The notes beneath the pieces were generated by a model. It was not told where the DNA came from. It saw only the letters and a list, made by a program, of their open reading frames with translations, and made no database searches. Of a stretch of 64,000 nucleotides of DNA, positions 1-11,207 are shown piece after piece. The stretch's first letter is position 1. Every line of letters begins with the position of its first letter. The position numbers and the translations under genes were made by a program. Source of the stretch: Persicaria tinctoria (taxonomy: Eukaryota > Streptophyta > Magnoliopsida > Caryophyllales > Polygonaceae); assembly GCA_037127255.1 (NCBI GenBank), contig JBANSL010000004.1, forward strand, positions 34,044,467 through 34,108,466. The letters run 5' to 3'.

Positions 1-2
1 CA

Positions 3-1849
3 ATGGCGGAGGAGATGGCAGGTCGTCAAATTCAACCCAGATTTTGCCTCAGGTAAGTGCAGTGCAGCCAGTGCAGGTTCTTCTCTCCAATGCTTTGATT
101 TTTATCATTGAATTAAACGCCTAATAATGCTGAATTCGCGGCGTTCTTTTGTCTCGGATGATCGGGTAAGAATTCCATTTGGTAGGGCTAGGCTGAATTT
201 GTGCTTAATTGATTGAATTATTGAGTGCTTTGCTTCCCTGAATATTGCAGTTTGTTTTGTTGTTTTTTTCCAATCGATGTTGCTTCATGAATACTGATTT
301 GGCTTGATTGGAATGGATTGGAAAGGTTGTAGCTTGAAATTGCTTTGATTGTCTTTCATTAGCGGATGCATTATTTTTTTTTGAAAATTTTATAAGTGGA
401 TTTAGAACTGCACTCTCTGCTGAAAATGATATAAACTACTTTGAGGGCAATTTGTTGATAGCTGCACATGCTTTATTACTTATTATGGGAAGCGTTGTGC
501 CTACGCACAAAGATTTAGGTTCCGACTGACATTTGCATTGTAGTGTATTCTGACTTAAGTACCTAAATAGCTCTGTTCAGACATAACATAGTTGCTGATT
601 AAATCATCTAACAATCAGGTAGGTATTCTGTTCATTTGTTATTGATTTTCGTTCTAGAGCTTGATTAGATTCTCACTAAGTGCGGTTTGGGGACCTTGCA
701 ACTCTGATGGCAAAAAGGCAGTGTTGTTATACATTGTCTATTCATGCTTCTTACCCAATCTGTGGTGTGTTAAGCATAGCCCAACTCCCATCTTACCTGG
801 TTGGTTGTGTTGAGAATTGTCAACGACGTAGGTTGAGTATTTGAGTATGGGGGAGGGGGAGAGAGAATAGAGAGATGGGTGTGTTTGATCCAATCGTGGT
901 GTGTTAGGCACAGTAAACAAGATGAATCATAAAAGTGGGTTCAATTTTTTCACATAGTTTGTTCTCATACATGGTCTTTTCAATCACACTCCCTTTTGCT
1001 GCAAAGAGCTGCAATTTATGATATTCTTGTAACAGTGGTACTGTCTTGAGTGGAGAGACCTCAAAATCGATAAGTGAGAAAAGGTTAGCAAAAAGAGCGC
1101 CGTCGAGATGTATATATGAGGATGCGGCGTTGGCAAAGGGAGCGTTTTAATTTCCTGTTGTTCATATGTAATTAGATATCACTTGTTAAGGCTTGATTGA
1201 TGATTTGTGTGGGTTGTGCCCACAAGTGTTTAACGAAATGCTTCAACCAACTTTCCATTTCTTATTATCAAATTTGTTAATGTAGGTAAGTAACTTGTGA
1301 AGTTCAGGCGGAAATCTTTTATCTGCAGCTTCTGGTGGTGGCTTCTCAATCTAGAAGATTCTTTAGTGGAAAGAGTGGCTATGGTGTTGAATCCACCATT
1401 GCTGAGCTTAATAAAGTAACTTACTGAAGTTGATCTTCTTTCTGCATTAAATTGGTGATTTTATGCTAGTTTCTTCATGTTTTTTCTATTACATATTTTT
1501 TCTGCCTATAAAGGCTCTTAGAGCATCCGACCTTTTTTTTTCTAGTGATGAGACTATGTTCTCTTAGTGAAGTGATGGTCAATTAATGCGGATGTGAATG
1601 ATACTCAATTTACCCAAACCAAAGTATATGTTATACCAGATGAGCTCGTTGATTATTTCTTAATGGTAGGAAATGGAGATGATTTTCGGCACACCAGCTC
1701 CAACTGATCTTGTTGGTTCAAGCAGCAGCCACCACACATGTGAAGATACCTGGATCATGCCTTGTATGCTCCAAAGGGGAACCGCAACATTAATCATCTG
1801 CAGTGAATCCATGATGCTCTTCCATCTTCATCCAGTAGTTATATATTGA
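3..1849 (+). CDS. Possible small three-exon gene, product not recognised
   Basis: Three segments join in frame with canonical GT/AG borders: exon 1 at 3-52 (ATG at 3, donor gtaagt at 53), exon 2 at 1355-1415 (acceptor ctag, donor gtaact) and exon 3 at 1670-1849 (acceptor gtag, stop TGA at 1847-1849). The model gives 96 residues. The N-terminus is rich in Arg and Phe and poor in acidic residues after the first few positions, with an RRFFSGKSGYG stretch at about residues 17-27, which resembles a mitochondrial presequence. A short helix-like segment (AELNKEMEMIF) follows, then a Ser-rich stretch. I do not recognise the family. The 1.3-kb first intron and the clean splice sites are the support. 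The start could lie upstream, because the window opens only two bases before this ATG. Transcript data would decide it. Confidence 0.4.
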
Positions 1850-1909
1850 CTCGGAAATTTGCTAGAGGTATCTCTTATGTTTACGAGTGTTATGTTTCTT
1901 ACTGTATCG

Positions 1910-2299
1910 CTAAAAGCTTTTCATGTTGATTGAATACTCTTTCTGGTTTTTGTCTGATTTCGCAAACTCTACAAGCTTCAGTATTTGAATGAACTGCTCA
2001 GCAATTGCCGAGCTGCTACTGCTAAATATGAATGCAGGTTGAGAAGGCCCTTTGATTTCTATGACACAGTTGCCAAGCATGGCGAATACTTCTGTCATAG
2101 TAGGTCTCTCTTTCGCACTTTCTTCAACACAAAGCAATGCTATTTGTCTGCATCTTTTGATTTCGTACTGTATTGATCCATCAATGAGCAGCACTAGATC
2201 AATGATAGTGCGAGTGCAGGAACTTTGCTTACTGCTGGGGCTAGGAATAAGACGACAAAAGGAGCATAAATGGTGGCTCACTCGAGTATGTGCATTCAA
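1910..2299 (-). pseudogene. C-terminal fragment of an S-domain/LRR-type receptor-like kinase
   Basis: A minus-strand reading frame carries the end of a plant receptor-like kinase domain. It has the subdomain XI signature (IALLCVEESAKERPTM, with the invariant Arg before PTM), then VFAMLGN and a KGPSQPAF stretch typical of the tail of S-locus/G-type lectin receptor kinases. Only about the last 75 residues of the family are present: the ATP-binding loop, catalytic loop and DFG segment are absent from the flanks. It looks like a final exon left after deletion, or a captured exon. The first third of the open frame is probably intron. Its neighbour at 4140-4633 is a kinase remnant of another subfamily on the opposite strand, so the two do not form one gene. 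Confidence 0.6.
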
Positions 2300-2540
2300 T
2301 CGAAATCCCCATGTATTTTACTCCATTTATGTATTTGATAGAGCATTACCAACGTCCAAGGAACAAATTTGAATCACCCTTCTTATTGAAGATTATGGCT
2401 TACCAACTTTAAGCTTGTGCAAGTTGTGCATTCAACCGAAATCCCACATTGTAATACATGCTAGTGTTTGCAATTGGCATCTAAAATTGCACTAATATGT
2501 CTTATTTTTTTCAATTAATATAGTTCAGATTGCACAATTG

Positions 2541-2613
2541 TGTTCTATAATTGCATCAATGGTAGAGCGATGTGCTATGCACAAAAACGTGGGTTCAAAT
2601 CCCGCATAGGCTA
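2541..2613 (+). repeat. Degenerate tRNA-like element head (box B intact)
   Basis: The segment ends with a TGGTAGAGCG D-arm half, a box B (GGGTTCAAATCCC) and an AGGCTA acceptor end, in tRNA order. Box A is degraded. It aligns with the better preserved copy at 53666-53735. As there, a low-complexity minisatellite follows directly on the 3' side. It is best read as the head of a tRNA-derived repeat rather than a working tRNA gene, because the 5' acceptor strand does not pair. Confidence 0.5.
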
Positions 2614-2639
2614 TTTATGGGTGTCTTGTTATTGTTTCC

Positions 2640-3600
2640 GTTCATTAATAAGATTATAAAGTGCAAGAATAAAAGGATAAAGTGCATAAATAATAGTATA
2701 AAGTGCAAGAATAAAATGATAAAGTGTATAAATAATAATATAAAGTGCATGAATAAGATTATGAAGTGCACAATTAAGATTATAAAGTGCAAAAATAAAA
2801 TGATAAAGTGCAAAAATAAAACGATAAAGTATATAAATAATAATATGAAGTGCATGAATAAGATTCTAAAGTGCACAATTAAGATTATAAAATGAAAAAA
2901 TAAAATGATAAAGTGCAAAAATAAAATGATAAAGTGCAAGGATAAAATGATAAAGTACAAAAATAAAACGATGAAGTATATAAATAATAATATGAAGTGC
3001 ATGAGTAAGATTATAAAGTTTTTAGGATAATAAAAACTATATAAAATATCAATTTTTTTATTAATTTTTTTTAATAATCTAATACTTTTTACCAATAAGT
3101 ATAAGATTATTAAAAAAAATAATAAACAAATTGATATTTTATATATTTTTTATCATCCTAAGAAAACGTGTGTGAAAAGTAAATGACTTATATTTCCAAA
3201 CGGAGGGAGTAATATGAAGTGCATGAATAAGATTTCGAAGTGCACAATTAAGATTATAAAGTGCAAAAATAAGATAATGAAGTTCAAGAATAATAATATG
3301 AAGTGCACGAATAAGATTCTAAAGTGCACAATTAAGATCATAAAGTGCAAAAATAAGATGATGAAGTGCGAGAATAAGATTATAAAGTGCATGAATAAGA
3401 TCATGAAGTGCAAGAATAATAATACGAAGTGCACGAATAAGATTGTGAAGTGTATAAATAATAAAATGATGAAGTGTATGAATAATTCATATGAAAATGA
3501 GTTTAATTCCTCATTCTTTCAAAATTTAAGCAAGATTTCAGGGAAACACAACATTCCTAATCAAAAGTTTAGAAATTAAAAAAAAAGTGCAAGACTGGTA
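2640..3600. repeat. AT-rich degenerate minisatellite (about 20-bp unit)
   Basis: Dozens of copies of a unit of about 18-21 bp, built on ATAAAGTGCAAGAATAAGAT with many one-base variants, run head to tail. They are interrupted by a hairpin MITE at about 3019-3209. The long reading frames here (Lys/Asn/Cys-rich on plus, Ile/Leu/Phe/His-rich on minus) follow from a repeat that lacks stop codons and are not genes. A related, more diverged array based on TGTGCAAAAGTAAGATAC continues at about 3720-3910. Confidence 0.85.
3019..3209. mobile_element. Stowaway-like hairpin MITE, left terminus eroded
   Basis: Two arms of about 65 bp (from about 3022 and ending about 3164) are near-perfect reverse complements around a short centre, so the element can fold into one long hairpin. 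The right end carries the Stowaway-type terminus AACGGAGGGAGTA, with the expected TA at the border. The matching left terminus CTCCCTCCGT is missing, so the left end is lost or recombined with the surrounding minisatellite. Confidence 0.6.
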
Positions 3601-3719
3601 TTATAAAGTGCAAGACTAATATTATAAAATGCATAAATTAGATTATAAAGTGCAAGACTAATATTATAAAGTGTACAAATTAGATTTTCAGTTTAGGGAG
3701 AACCAAATTAGATTTTAGT

Positions 3720-3910
3720 TTGAATGTGCAATTTTAGAACTTAAATGTGTAATTTATGAATTTGATAGATCTTATCTTAATCAATTGTGCAAAAGTAAGA
3801 TACAATTGTGCAGATTTAGAATATAATTGTGCACATTTAGAATAAAAGTGTGCAAAAGTAAGATACCATTGTGCAAATTTAGAATACAATTGTACAAAAG
3901 TAAGGTACGC
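3720..3910. repeat. Second degenerate TGTGCAA-type minisatellite
   Basis: Short repeats of an ATTGTGCAAAAGTAAGATAC type unit, about 20 bp long and alternating between two variants, occupy this stretch. They share the GTGCAA core with the array to the left and are probably its eroded end. Confidence 0.6.
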
Positions 3911-4048
3911 CAAAAAACTCACAATCTCAAACTAAGAATTTATTCTCATTTCTTATACTTTCAAAATTTTGTTTACATTTCTCTAATTTGATTAAAAAAT
4001 ATATAGATAAAAAAGATATATGTACATGTACTTGTCTGCTGAATTAGT

Positions 4049-4700
4049 GAGCAAAATACATCTCCTGCTGCTTTACTAAACATACACCTCCAGCTAAATA
4101 TTGGTTTTACTAAACATAAATCTTTCATTGCTCTTTCTCGGGGCCACACCGCTAACGGCGCTAAGCTCTCAGATTTCGGCTTTGCAAGATACGGACCAAA
4201 CGATGGCAACACACACATTTCGACAACAAATATTATAGGAAAAAGAGGCTATGTTGCGCCCGAGTACATCATGACAGGGCACTTGACGACCATGAACGAC
4301 GTGTACAACTTTGGAGTGGTCTTACTAGAGCTCCTTACGGGGAGGCGGTGTATGGACAAGTCAATCCCTAGAAGAGAGCAAATCCTAGTAGATTGGCCTC
4401 GGCCTCGTTTGAAGGACACTTAGAGGCTCGACGCTATAATGGAACCAAGACTTGAAGGACAATACTTAGGCGAAGGGGCCAAGATTGCAGCCATAGTAGC
4501 CTACCACTACTTGAGAAACCAAGCCAAGTCTAGGCTAACGATGGGCGATGTGGTGAAGACGTTGGAGCACGTCCTATACATGAAGGATGACATATTGATG
4601 CCATGTGTGTACATTGCTCCCTGTGAGCCCTGAGAAAGAGTAATGAAAGGTCCTCGTTGTTGTTAGTTGAATCAATGAGCAAAATACATCTCCTGCTGCT
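4049..4700. repeat. 25-bp direct repeats flanking the kinase fragment
   Basis: The words at 4049-4073 and 4676-4700 are identical (GAGCAAAATACATCTCCTGC plus five more bases). They bracket the kinase remnant and could be a target-site duplication. They are longer than usual for LINE-mediated insertion, so a local duplication is also possible. Confidence 0.55.
4140..4633 (+). pseudogene. Intronless fragment of an RLCK-VII (RIPK/PBL-like) kinase
   Basis: The plus strand encodes the C-terminal half of a receptor-like cytoplasmic kinase of subfamily VII, closest in character to RIPK. In order it has [10 protein letters not shown] (DFG motif), GYVAPEY (APE motif), [25 protein letters not shown], a PRLEGQY segment and a C-terminal KTLEHVL stretch, ending in TGA at 4631-4633. 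The frame is broken by TAG at 4421-4423, and the kinase N-lobe is absent. Genes of this family normally have introns within this region; none is seen. With 25-bp direct repeats at 4049-4073 and 4676-4700, this suggests a 5'-truncated retrocopy, although no poly(A) tail is visible. Non-functional. Confidence 0.7.
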
Positions 4701-6805
4701 TCATACACCAAATGAAAATGTTAAACTTGTCTGAAATTTTTCCTTTTTCCACTGAAGATTCAATGATATTCAGCAAGGAAAATATGAATATTGGATTAGA
4801 ATCCAAAAAAGAAAAAGCAATTGATTATGGATCCAAATAACTTTGATACACAAGACAAGATGATGAAATAAATAAAATCATAGATTCCATACAGGCAATC
4901 ATGTATCTAGTAAAAGCAGAGATTGAATAAAAAGGTGTTCATGAATGCATCAGGATCCACTTTCTATATATTTTTTTCACATCAGAAGGCATGTTTTCGG
5001 ATTGATCAGATGATGATCTTCTTTTTAATGATAACAACAGGAGATTTTAAGAATTTAAGATAATCATTGTTAAGAACATTGATTCAGAGACCGACATTTC
5101 AAACCAATGAGCTAGATAGGATTATGTGTAATATGTTGCATCTCCTAGAACAAGAAGGATAAGTGTAGCTCATAAGTGCACAATTTAACACAAGAAAAAG
5201 TGTTATCTGGTAATGTTCTTTAGTCATTTCTATGATACAGATAGTCATTTACGATTTACCAAAGCTATCAAGATGACGAAAAAAAAGCAATGTGATTATG
5301 GTACATGATTATGCAACTTGTTTCATAGGTAGGCAAGTTGGGTATAAAAAAATCAATTAGAAGCAACGAATGACAAAATGATCATTCCAAAATTCATATA
5401 CCCAAATCAAAATCAGAAATATGTAAAATTGTAGATCCGAAAAATGTGAAGGAAGAATTCAGATAAGCACTTGATAATCTGGATGAAAGAGCTTTCACAT
5501 CTCTGTGTTACATCCAAATCCAGGGATTGCAGAAGAAGCAATAATTAAAAAAAAAAAAGGGAAAATCTTACAGTTGACAATCCAAGAGCCTGATGTTTAT
5601 CTCTGCAAACTTTCGAAGCATATGCCTCTCAGGTGCATAGCAGGCTGATTTTTTCACATCTGTGCGGTTATTTCCCATCTTTGCAGATAGTTATTTCACA
5701 TCTGGATGAAAGAGCTTGATGTTCATCTCTACAGACAGTTATTTCACATCTTTGCAATTATTTTTCAGACGCACCATAAGTCAGAAACTATGGACTTTAG
5801 TACGACTTTGGGGCAACTAGAACACCAAGAAAACCCTAATACTCAGTTTTGTACTAATTTGAGGCGCTAAATTGTAATTCAGTCACGAAAACTTATGAAT
5901 TGGGGGAAATTTTGATTAATTGAGCACAATTTCAACCTTACCGAGTTGGATGAACGGCCAGGGAAGAGTTCACCGACTCAATTGAACCTCCGAGATGGTT
6001 GAATCGAATGCGAGAGGAAGAAGAATTTCTTCACCGATGTTCTTCATTCCATCACTTCTTCATCCGCTTTCCATCGCCAATTGAGGAGAGAGAGGAGGGA
6101 TTGAAATTCGGTTAGGGTTCCAACAACAGCGGAGATGATGAGGAAGGCAGAGGATGAGGAGGGATTGGTGACGTGACTGACGTCGGAGGGAGGCTTGTTG
6201 CTGGCGGCCGGTGGGAGCCGGGAGGCTTGCCGCTGGTGACTGGTGGGAGGCTGGGAACTCGGGGAGGGAAGGAATGAAGGTGAGAAGGTCGGGCGGTTTA
6301 TTTGTTCAGCGTGTGAATTGTTCAACCCATTTTTTCCGGTTTATCCCGGTTCGATTTTTTTTAAATTAAGATCCGCGCGCAGTTAAACACCAAAACCCTA
6401 TTTTCACTTTAAGCTCTATTTTCATTTTAAGCCCCATTTTCATTTTAACCTCACCATATATATATATATATATATAATATATATATGAATCCACATAGAT
6501 ATCTTTTGCACCAACTGTTGCAGGAATCCACAATTAATATACATAGATTGAAACTAAATAAATAAAAATCAGCTATAGAAGAAGAGTCAAAATTCTAATT
6601 TTTCATTTTATGAATATATTTATTTCTCTTTTTAAGTAATAAAAATTCTTCAATGACAGCAATTTAAGGCCATTTGGGTAATTCAATCAATTACCCTGAA
6701 AAAAAATACTACAGAAGAAGAGTCAAACTTCTTCAGCCGAAGTAATTTATAGGCATAGACGCTAATTTTAAAAACTACATTGAAGATATATAAAACCAAA
6801 AATCA
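4701..6805. other. No gene found; AT-rich sequence
   Basis: No coding segment or RNA gene could be supported. Phrases such as TTATTTCACATCT and AAAGAGCTTGATGTTCATCTCT recur between 5470 and 5760. A GC-richer block at about 5940-6340 looks like a 5' leader on the minus strand, but the 93-residue frame there has low complexity and no family resemblance. A TA microsatellite lies at about 6457-6488. Confidence 0.5.
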
Positions 6806-6814
6806 TTTTATATA

Positions 6815-7092
6815 GGGAAAATTAATTAAAATACATCCACCTTTGGGGTATGGTAAAAATATATCCTCAACTTTCAAAAGTAATAAAAATATACCGACCT
6901 TTAATAGTAGTGGTAATATATTACCATGGGTTTTCTCACTGGTCAAAAATGCTGACAAGACATCCTACGTTGATTTTTTACAAAGGTTTTTTTAAACGGT
7001 TTCGTTAGGAAAAAAAAATAAAGAGTTGAACCGACTTCATACACCACGCATTTTCCTCCCTCCTATCTCCTATCTTCTTCTTGTTGTTGTTG

Positions 7093-7124
<32 letters not shown>

Positions 7125-7153
7125 GGTGTTGTTGTTGTTGGTGTTGTTGTTGG

Positions 7154-7184
<31 letters not shown>

Positions 7185-7319
7185 GCTGTTGTTGCTGTTG
7201 TTGTTGTTGTTCCTGTTGCTGTTGTTGCTATTGCTGTTGCTGCTGTTGTTGCTGTTGCTGCTGTTGTTGCTGTTGCTGCTGTTGCTGTTGTTGCTGTTGT
7301 TGCTGCTGTTGCTGTTGTT

Positions 7320-7374
<55 letters not shown>

Positions 7375-7764
7375 GTTGTCAGTTTAGTTTTTTTTTTGTC
7401 GGTTTGGTGTTAGGAATTGTCATGTTGTGTTAATTTGAGACAATTTTGACTGGATTAGTAGCTTGGTTGAATCAATTTTGTTTTTTTTTTTGGCTTAATT
7501 TTGTTGTCACTGCGTTTTTTCCCTAAGGAAACCGTTTAAGAAAACCCGATTTTAGTACTAATTTGTAAAAAGACTTCCACGCAGGCTGCCTTATCCAAAA
7601 CAAAATCAACGTAGGCTGCCTTGTCAGTATTTTTAACAATGAGAAAACTCGTGGTAATATGTTACCACTACCCTCAAAGGTCGGAATATTTTAATTACAT
7701 TTGAAAGTTGAGGACATATTTTTACCATGCCCCCAAAGATGGGGTTATTTTAATTAGTTTTTCC
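6815..7764. mobile_element. Mutator-type MITE with about 200-bp inverted repeats
   Basis: The ends are long imperfect inverted repeats: the left begins GGGAAAATTAATTAAAAT and the right ends ATTTTAATTAGTTTTTCC, with homology reaching inward about 200 bp. Identical 9-bp direct repeats TTTTATATA flank it at 6806-6814 and 7765-7773. A 9-bp target duplication with long terminal inverted repeats is the hallmark of Mutator-like elements. There is no transposase. The centre is a TTG/CTG trinucleotide tract. Confidence 0.85.
7078..7373. repeat. TTG/CTG trinucleotide tract (about 300 bp)
   Basis: An almost pure run of TTG, with interspersed CTG and a GGTGGT patch, lies exactly between the two inverted repeats of the Mutator-type MITE. 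The poly-Leu and poly-Val reading frames across it are artefacts of the repeat. Confidence 0.9.
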
Positions 7765-7869
7765 TTTTATATACTTTCCCTTCCCACTAGAAAAATAAGA
7801 CAAAACTAAAGAAAACAGTAACTGATTTACCTAACAAATGAGCAATCTAAATTGTTTTAAGGTTCACAT

Positions 7870-9426
7870 TGTTGGAAGAGAGGATCCATAACCTTTTTTA
7901 GTCCTTAATTAAATTAATCGGATTAACAAACTTATTATTTATAGAAATCCCAATTAACCCTAAAACTGACGGCAATCACATGCCCACTAAGAGTATCCCC
8001 AACATCATCTCTAAAATAGAGGAAAGTGGAGAATTTGGAGAAAATTGGTGTTTTTTGCTCCAACAGCTTTTGTATATCCATCTGCAAAGTAGAGAAATTT
8101 GGAGAGAGACTACATTTTTCTCTATATTTGCAGCAAAACAAACTCACTCTAAATATTAATTGCTTTTGGAGAGAGAGGAAAAAAATTAATGCTCCACCAT
8201 ATCTTTTTTGGTAGGATCCACCATTTTTTGGGAGAGAGAGGGGAAATCATTAATTTTTTTGGGGAGAGAGGAGAAAACATTAATTTCTCTGGGTGAGAGG
8301 GGGAAATTTTGTATTTATTATATTACATAATTAATGCAGAAATATATATAATAGAGAAGTTGTTGGAATGTGAGGTTAAATTTTTTAGAGATTTTGATAT
8401 TTTGATCTCTATTTTAGATAATTAATACAAAAACTATTGGGCTTGCTCTAACTAAGCCACTAAACATTTCTAATTAATCATAACACTGACCGACACAAAC
8501 GTTCAGAATTTCACTAATTGATCTATCTAATTTTGAATCATTCTAATATCTCCCCTTGATTCAAATTTTCACACAATTTCATAGATGCATCAAATGCAAG
8601 TTCATCGTCTTCAATTCCTTCGTGGATCATCGTTTTCAAAATCTTCGGATCCTTCGGATGCACTTCTCATCTTCTTCGGAACTTGATGCACCTTCTCATC
8701 ATCTTTGAATCTTGATGCAATTCTCATCGTCGCCATCAAATTCTTCAGTCGGACTCTCATCGCGAAGCTCTTTTTCTTTGACTAGACTATTCACCAGAAC
8801 CCTTTTTCTTCACAACTGGCTTCATCGATCGGACTCTCTTCTCAGAGCCCTTCTTGTCTTCGGATGAAATATTATCTGAGCCCTCATTCTTCGGCCTCCC
8901 ACTTTCTTCTCTGGACTATTCTTCTTCTTTGATCCAACCTTTCTTCTTCAGTAGGGATCTTCATCTTTCGCCATCTACTTCTTGTCAACAGTGTTGTCTT
9001 TTTCTTCGGCGACTTCTTGCTATGAAAAGAAAGCACCATCTTTGATCTCTCCTTTCCTTTTTCTTGGAGCACCATCTCTCCGCCGCCTTTTTCTTCATGA
9101 TTCCTTCGCTTGGAATCATCGTCAACACACTTCAATCTCCATCTCTTTTCATTCCATGCGATGGAAAACTTTTCTCTGTCTTCCTTCTGATGGAAAGACA
9201 AATTTCATGGAGAACTATCTCTCGATAGGTTTCTTCATAGAATCGAAACTCGGAATAGGAATATGAACTTGGCTCTAATATCATGTTGGAAGAGAGGCCA
9301 GAGCCAAAACATTTTCTGAGTCCTTCTCAATTCAATTAATCGGATACACAACTTACAATTTTTATAAATTCCAATTAACCCTAAAACCGATGGCAATTAC
9401 ATGCCCACTAATTAGACACTAAAACA
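7870..9426 (-). mobile_element. Short non-autonomous LTR element (TRIM/SMART-like)
   Basis: Two related direct repeats begin TGTTGGAAGAGAGG at 7870 and about 9282, and share the block ending GCCCACTAA. Read on the minus strand they start TGTTTAGTG or TGTTTTAGTG and end CCAACA. Beside the right copy, 9269-9281 is the reverse complement of a mutated initiator-Met primer site (TGATATTAGAGCC against TGGTATCAGAGCC), which sets the orientation. The internal part (about 8470-9268) is CT/TTC-rich with only a weak Lys/Arg-rich frame and no recognisable gag or pol domain. No clear target duplication was found. The left LTR is enlarged by the MITE at 7991-8448. Confidence 0.6.
7991..8448. mobile_element. 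PIF/Harbinger-type MITE
   Basis: This 458-bp insertion begins GAGTATCCCCAAC and ends GGGCTTGCTC, with inverted similarity between the ends. It is flanked by TAA trinucleotides at 7988-7990 and 8449-8451, the TWA-type target duplication of PIF/Harbinger elements. Removing it restores alignment between the two LTR copies of the host element. It has no coding capacity. Confidence 0.65.
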
Positions 9427-9675
9427 TGTGGGAAGATCGATGCCGCGATTGCAAGGCAATGACTCTTCTCTACATAAACTTCGGTGTGAGGGTACGTGAA
9501 CCCTAGTTAACATAGTGATTACATTTTGGTCCTATTTGCCTCCCTGGTGTACAATTTGATGATTTTTTTTTCATTAAAATTATGTGGGATTAATAACCTG
9601 GGGTAGATACAAACCGGTTATTTGAAATGTATTGGCCAAGTTTTGTAATAGTCCGAATGTATATATTGGTTTTGT
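9427..9675. other. No gene found
   Basis: Unique-looking AT-rich sequence between two LTR elements. The stretch at 9604-9630 recurs almost exactly at 16526-16552, just beyond the far end of copia element A. Confidence 0.5.
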
Positions 9676-9699
9676 TGTGAGTCATATGGTTAGTTAGAT

Positions 9700-11207
9700 T
9701 AGGGTTGGGCAAAATTTGGATCGGACCGTAATCGGACCGGGACCAGACCAGAATTTACGGTCTTTGGATCAGATCAGAATATTACGGTCTGGTCCACGGT
9801 CTAAGAATTTTCCATTTCTAGGTTCCGGTCCAAACCCAAGACCAGACCGGAATTTCCCGTCCAGACCGAAATCAGACCGGATTCTGTTGCTTTTATTTTA
9901 AAAACAAAGGAGGAAGAAGAAGAAGAAGAAGGCGTGCGCGTGCCTGATTGAGATCTTAGATCTGATCTACTCCAGTACTCCCTCTCGAAGACACTTCTCT
10001 CACTCAATCACCTCTCTATTAGTCTCTCTGTTCGTGGCTCCATGACTCCAATTGGCCCTCCTCCCTCGTGATCGCCAACCTCCACCGCCGGCGCTCCGCT
10101 CCCTTGCTCGCCGCCAGTCGCACCGTCATACAGTAAGCCTTCTTCCCCTCTATATTCACTTTTAGATCTAGGTTTGTTTTAGGTATATTTTCACAAATTA
10201 ATGTTGATTTTAGTCTAGATTTGGAGAAATCATAAACATTCAAGACTAGGATTTGAAGATCTCATGCTGATTTTAAATTTAGGGTTGAGAAATTTCAATT
10301 TGTAATATTTTTCAGATCTAGATTTAAGATAATGGATGATTAGTTAACTTTTCAGCCATTACATATCTCTATCTAGTTGACATGCTTCTAGTTCTCGCAC
10401 AATGATAGGTACCGAATTTCCATAATATGTCGATCGAATCTTGTTTCCAATATTAACTCTATTCATTCTGGGCTCTCTTTGATTCTCTCTGAGTTGGCGG
10501 TGTTTCCATACATACATCCTAGAATTGAAGCTGTAATTATTTGTAATATGTAGCAATGCTCTTTATTTTTCAAGTTACTTGTGGCTGATAAGCCTAAATT
10601 TGACTCTTATATATTTGCACCACTGATTTTGTGATAATGTAATTTAGCAGTTCTTTTCCGAAGATGAACTGTCCGGCATGGATGAACAAGTCAACATGAT
10701 GCATGGGACTTTATTTAGAAGATTTTGATTCTCTAACTCTGTCCAATGCTCGCACAAATGGAGATCCTACGGTTGAATTTTGATTACAACTTTCAAGATT
10801 TGCTCTTAATGATTTTAAGTGTAAATGTGTTTGCTTAAGTTTAAACTTTGCATCGAATGTTGGGTTGGATTTCTCTTTTTAACTTTTAAACATTGTACTT
10901 TTTGTGGATTTGATCATGAGTCATGAATGAATGGAATTAAATCATGACACGATTTATTTTCAACTTACTGAACATGGATGTTGTGTATAGAAATCTATAA
11001 CCCCCCAAAAAAAAAGAAATAGAAACATGGTTGCAGGGATGAATTCGGTCCAACCAGTCTTAACGGTCTGCGGACCAGAAAACTCGGGACCATATCTCTC
11101 GGTCCGATCCGCGGTCCAAGTTTCCAAAAGTTCTGGTCCATCGGATCGGACCGGGATCGGAATGTATGGTCCGGTCCTATCCGGTCCAGACCGGAAGCCC
11201 AACCCTA
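9700..11207. mobile_element. Non-autonomous hAT-type element in the left LTR of A
   Basis: Perfect 11-bp terminal inverted repeats (TAGGGTTGGGC and its complement) bound 1508 bp. The flanks AGTTAGAT (9692-9699) and AGTTAAAT (11208-11215) agree at 7 of 8 positions, fitting the 8-bp target duplication of hAT elements. The uninterrupted right LTR of A shows the empty site. Both ends carry clusters of GGTCCGGTC/GACCGGACC words in both orientations (about 9720-9890 and 11040-11195), the subterminal repeats expected of transposase-binding regions. No transposase is present; the interior is mostly AT-rich. Confidence 0.85.

Noticed and set aside
2572..3579. Long Lys/Asn/Cys-rich and Ile/Leu/Phe-rich frames on both strands
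   Set aside because: Generated by a tandem repeat that happens to lack stops; both strands are open at once.
6044..6325. 93-residue Ser/Pro-rich minus-strand frame
   Set aside because: No domain, no splice or transcript evidence; looks like untranslated leader.
7026..7433. Reading frames of 110-135 residues over the TTG tract (poly-Leu, poly-Val)
   Set aside because: Pure trinucleotide repeat inside a MITE; no start context, domain or codon signal.
8884..9201. Lys/Arg-rich 105-residue frame in the short LTR element as gag
   Set aside because: No gag motif or zinc knuckle; reverse of a CT-rich sequence, so basic composition is expected.
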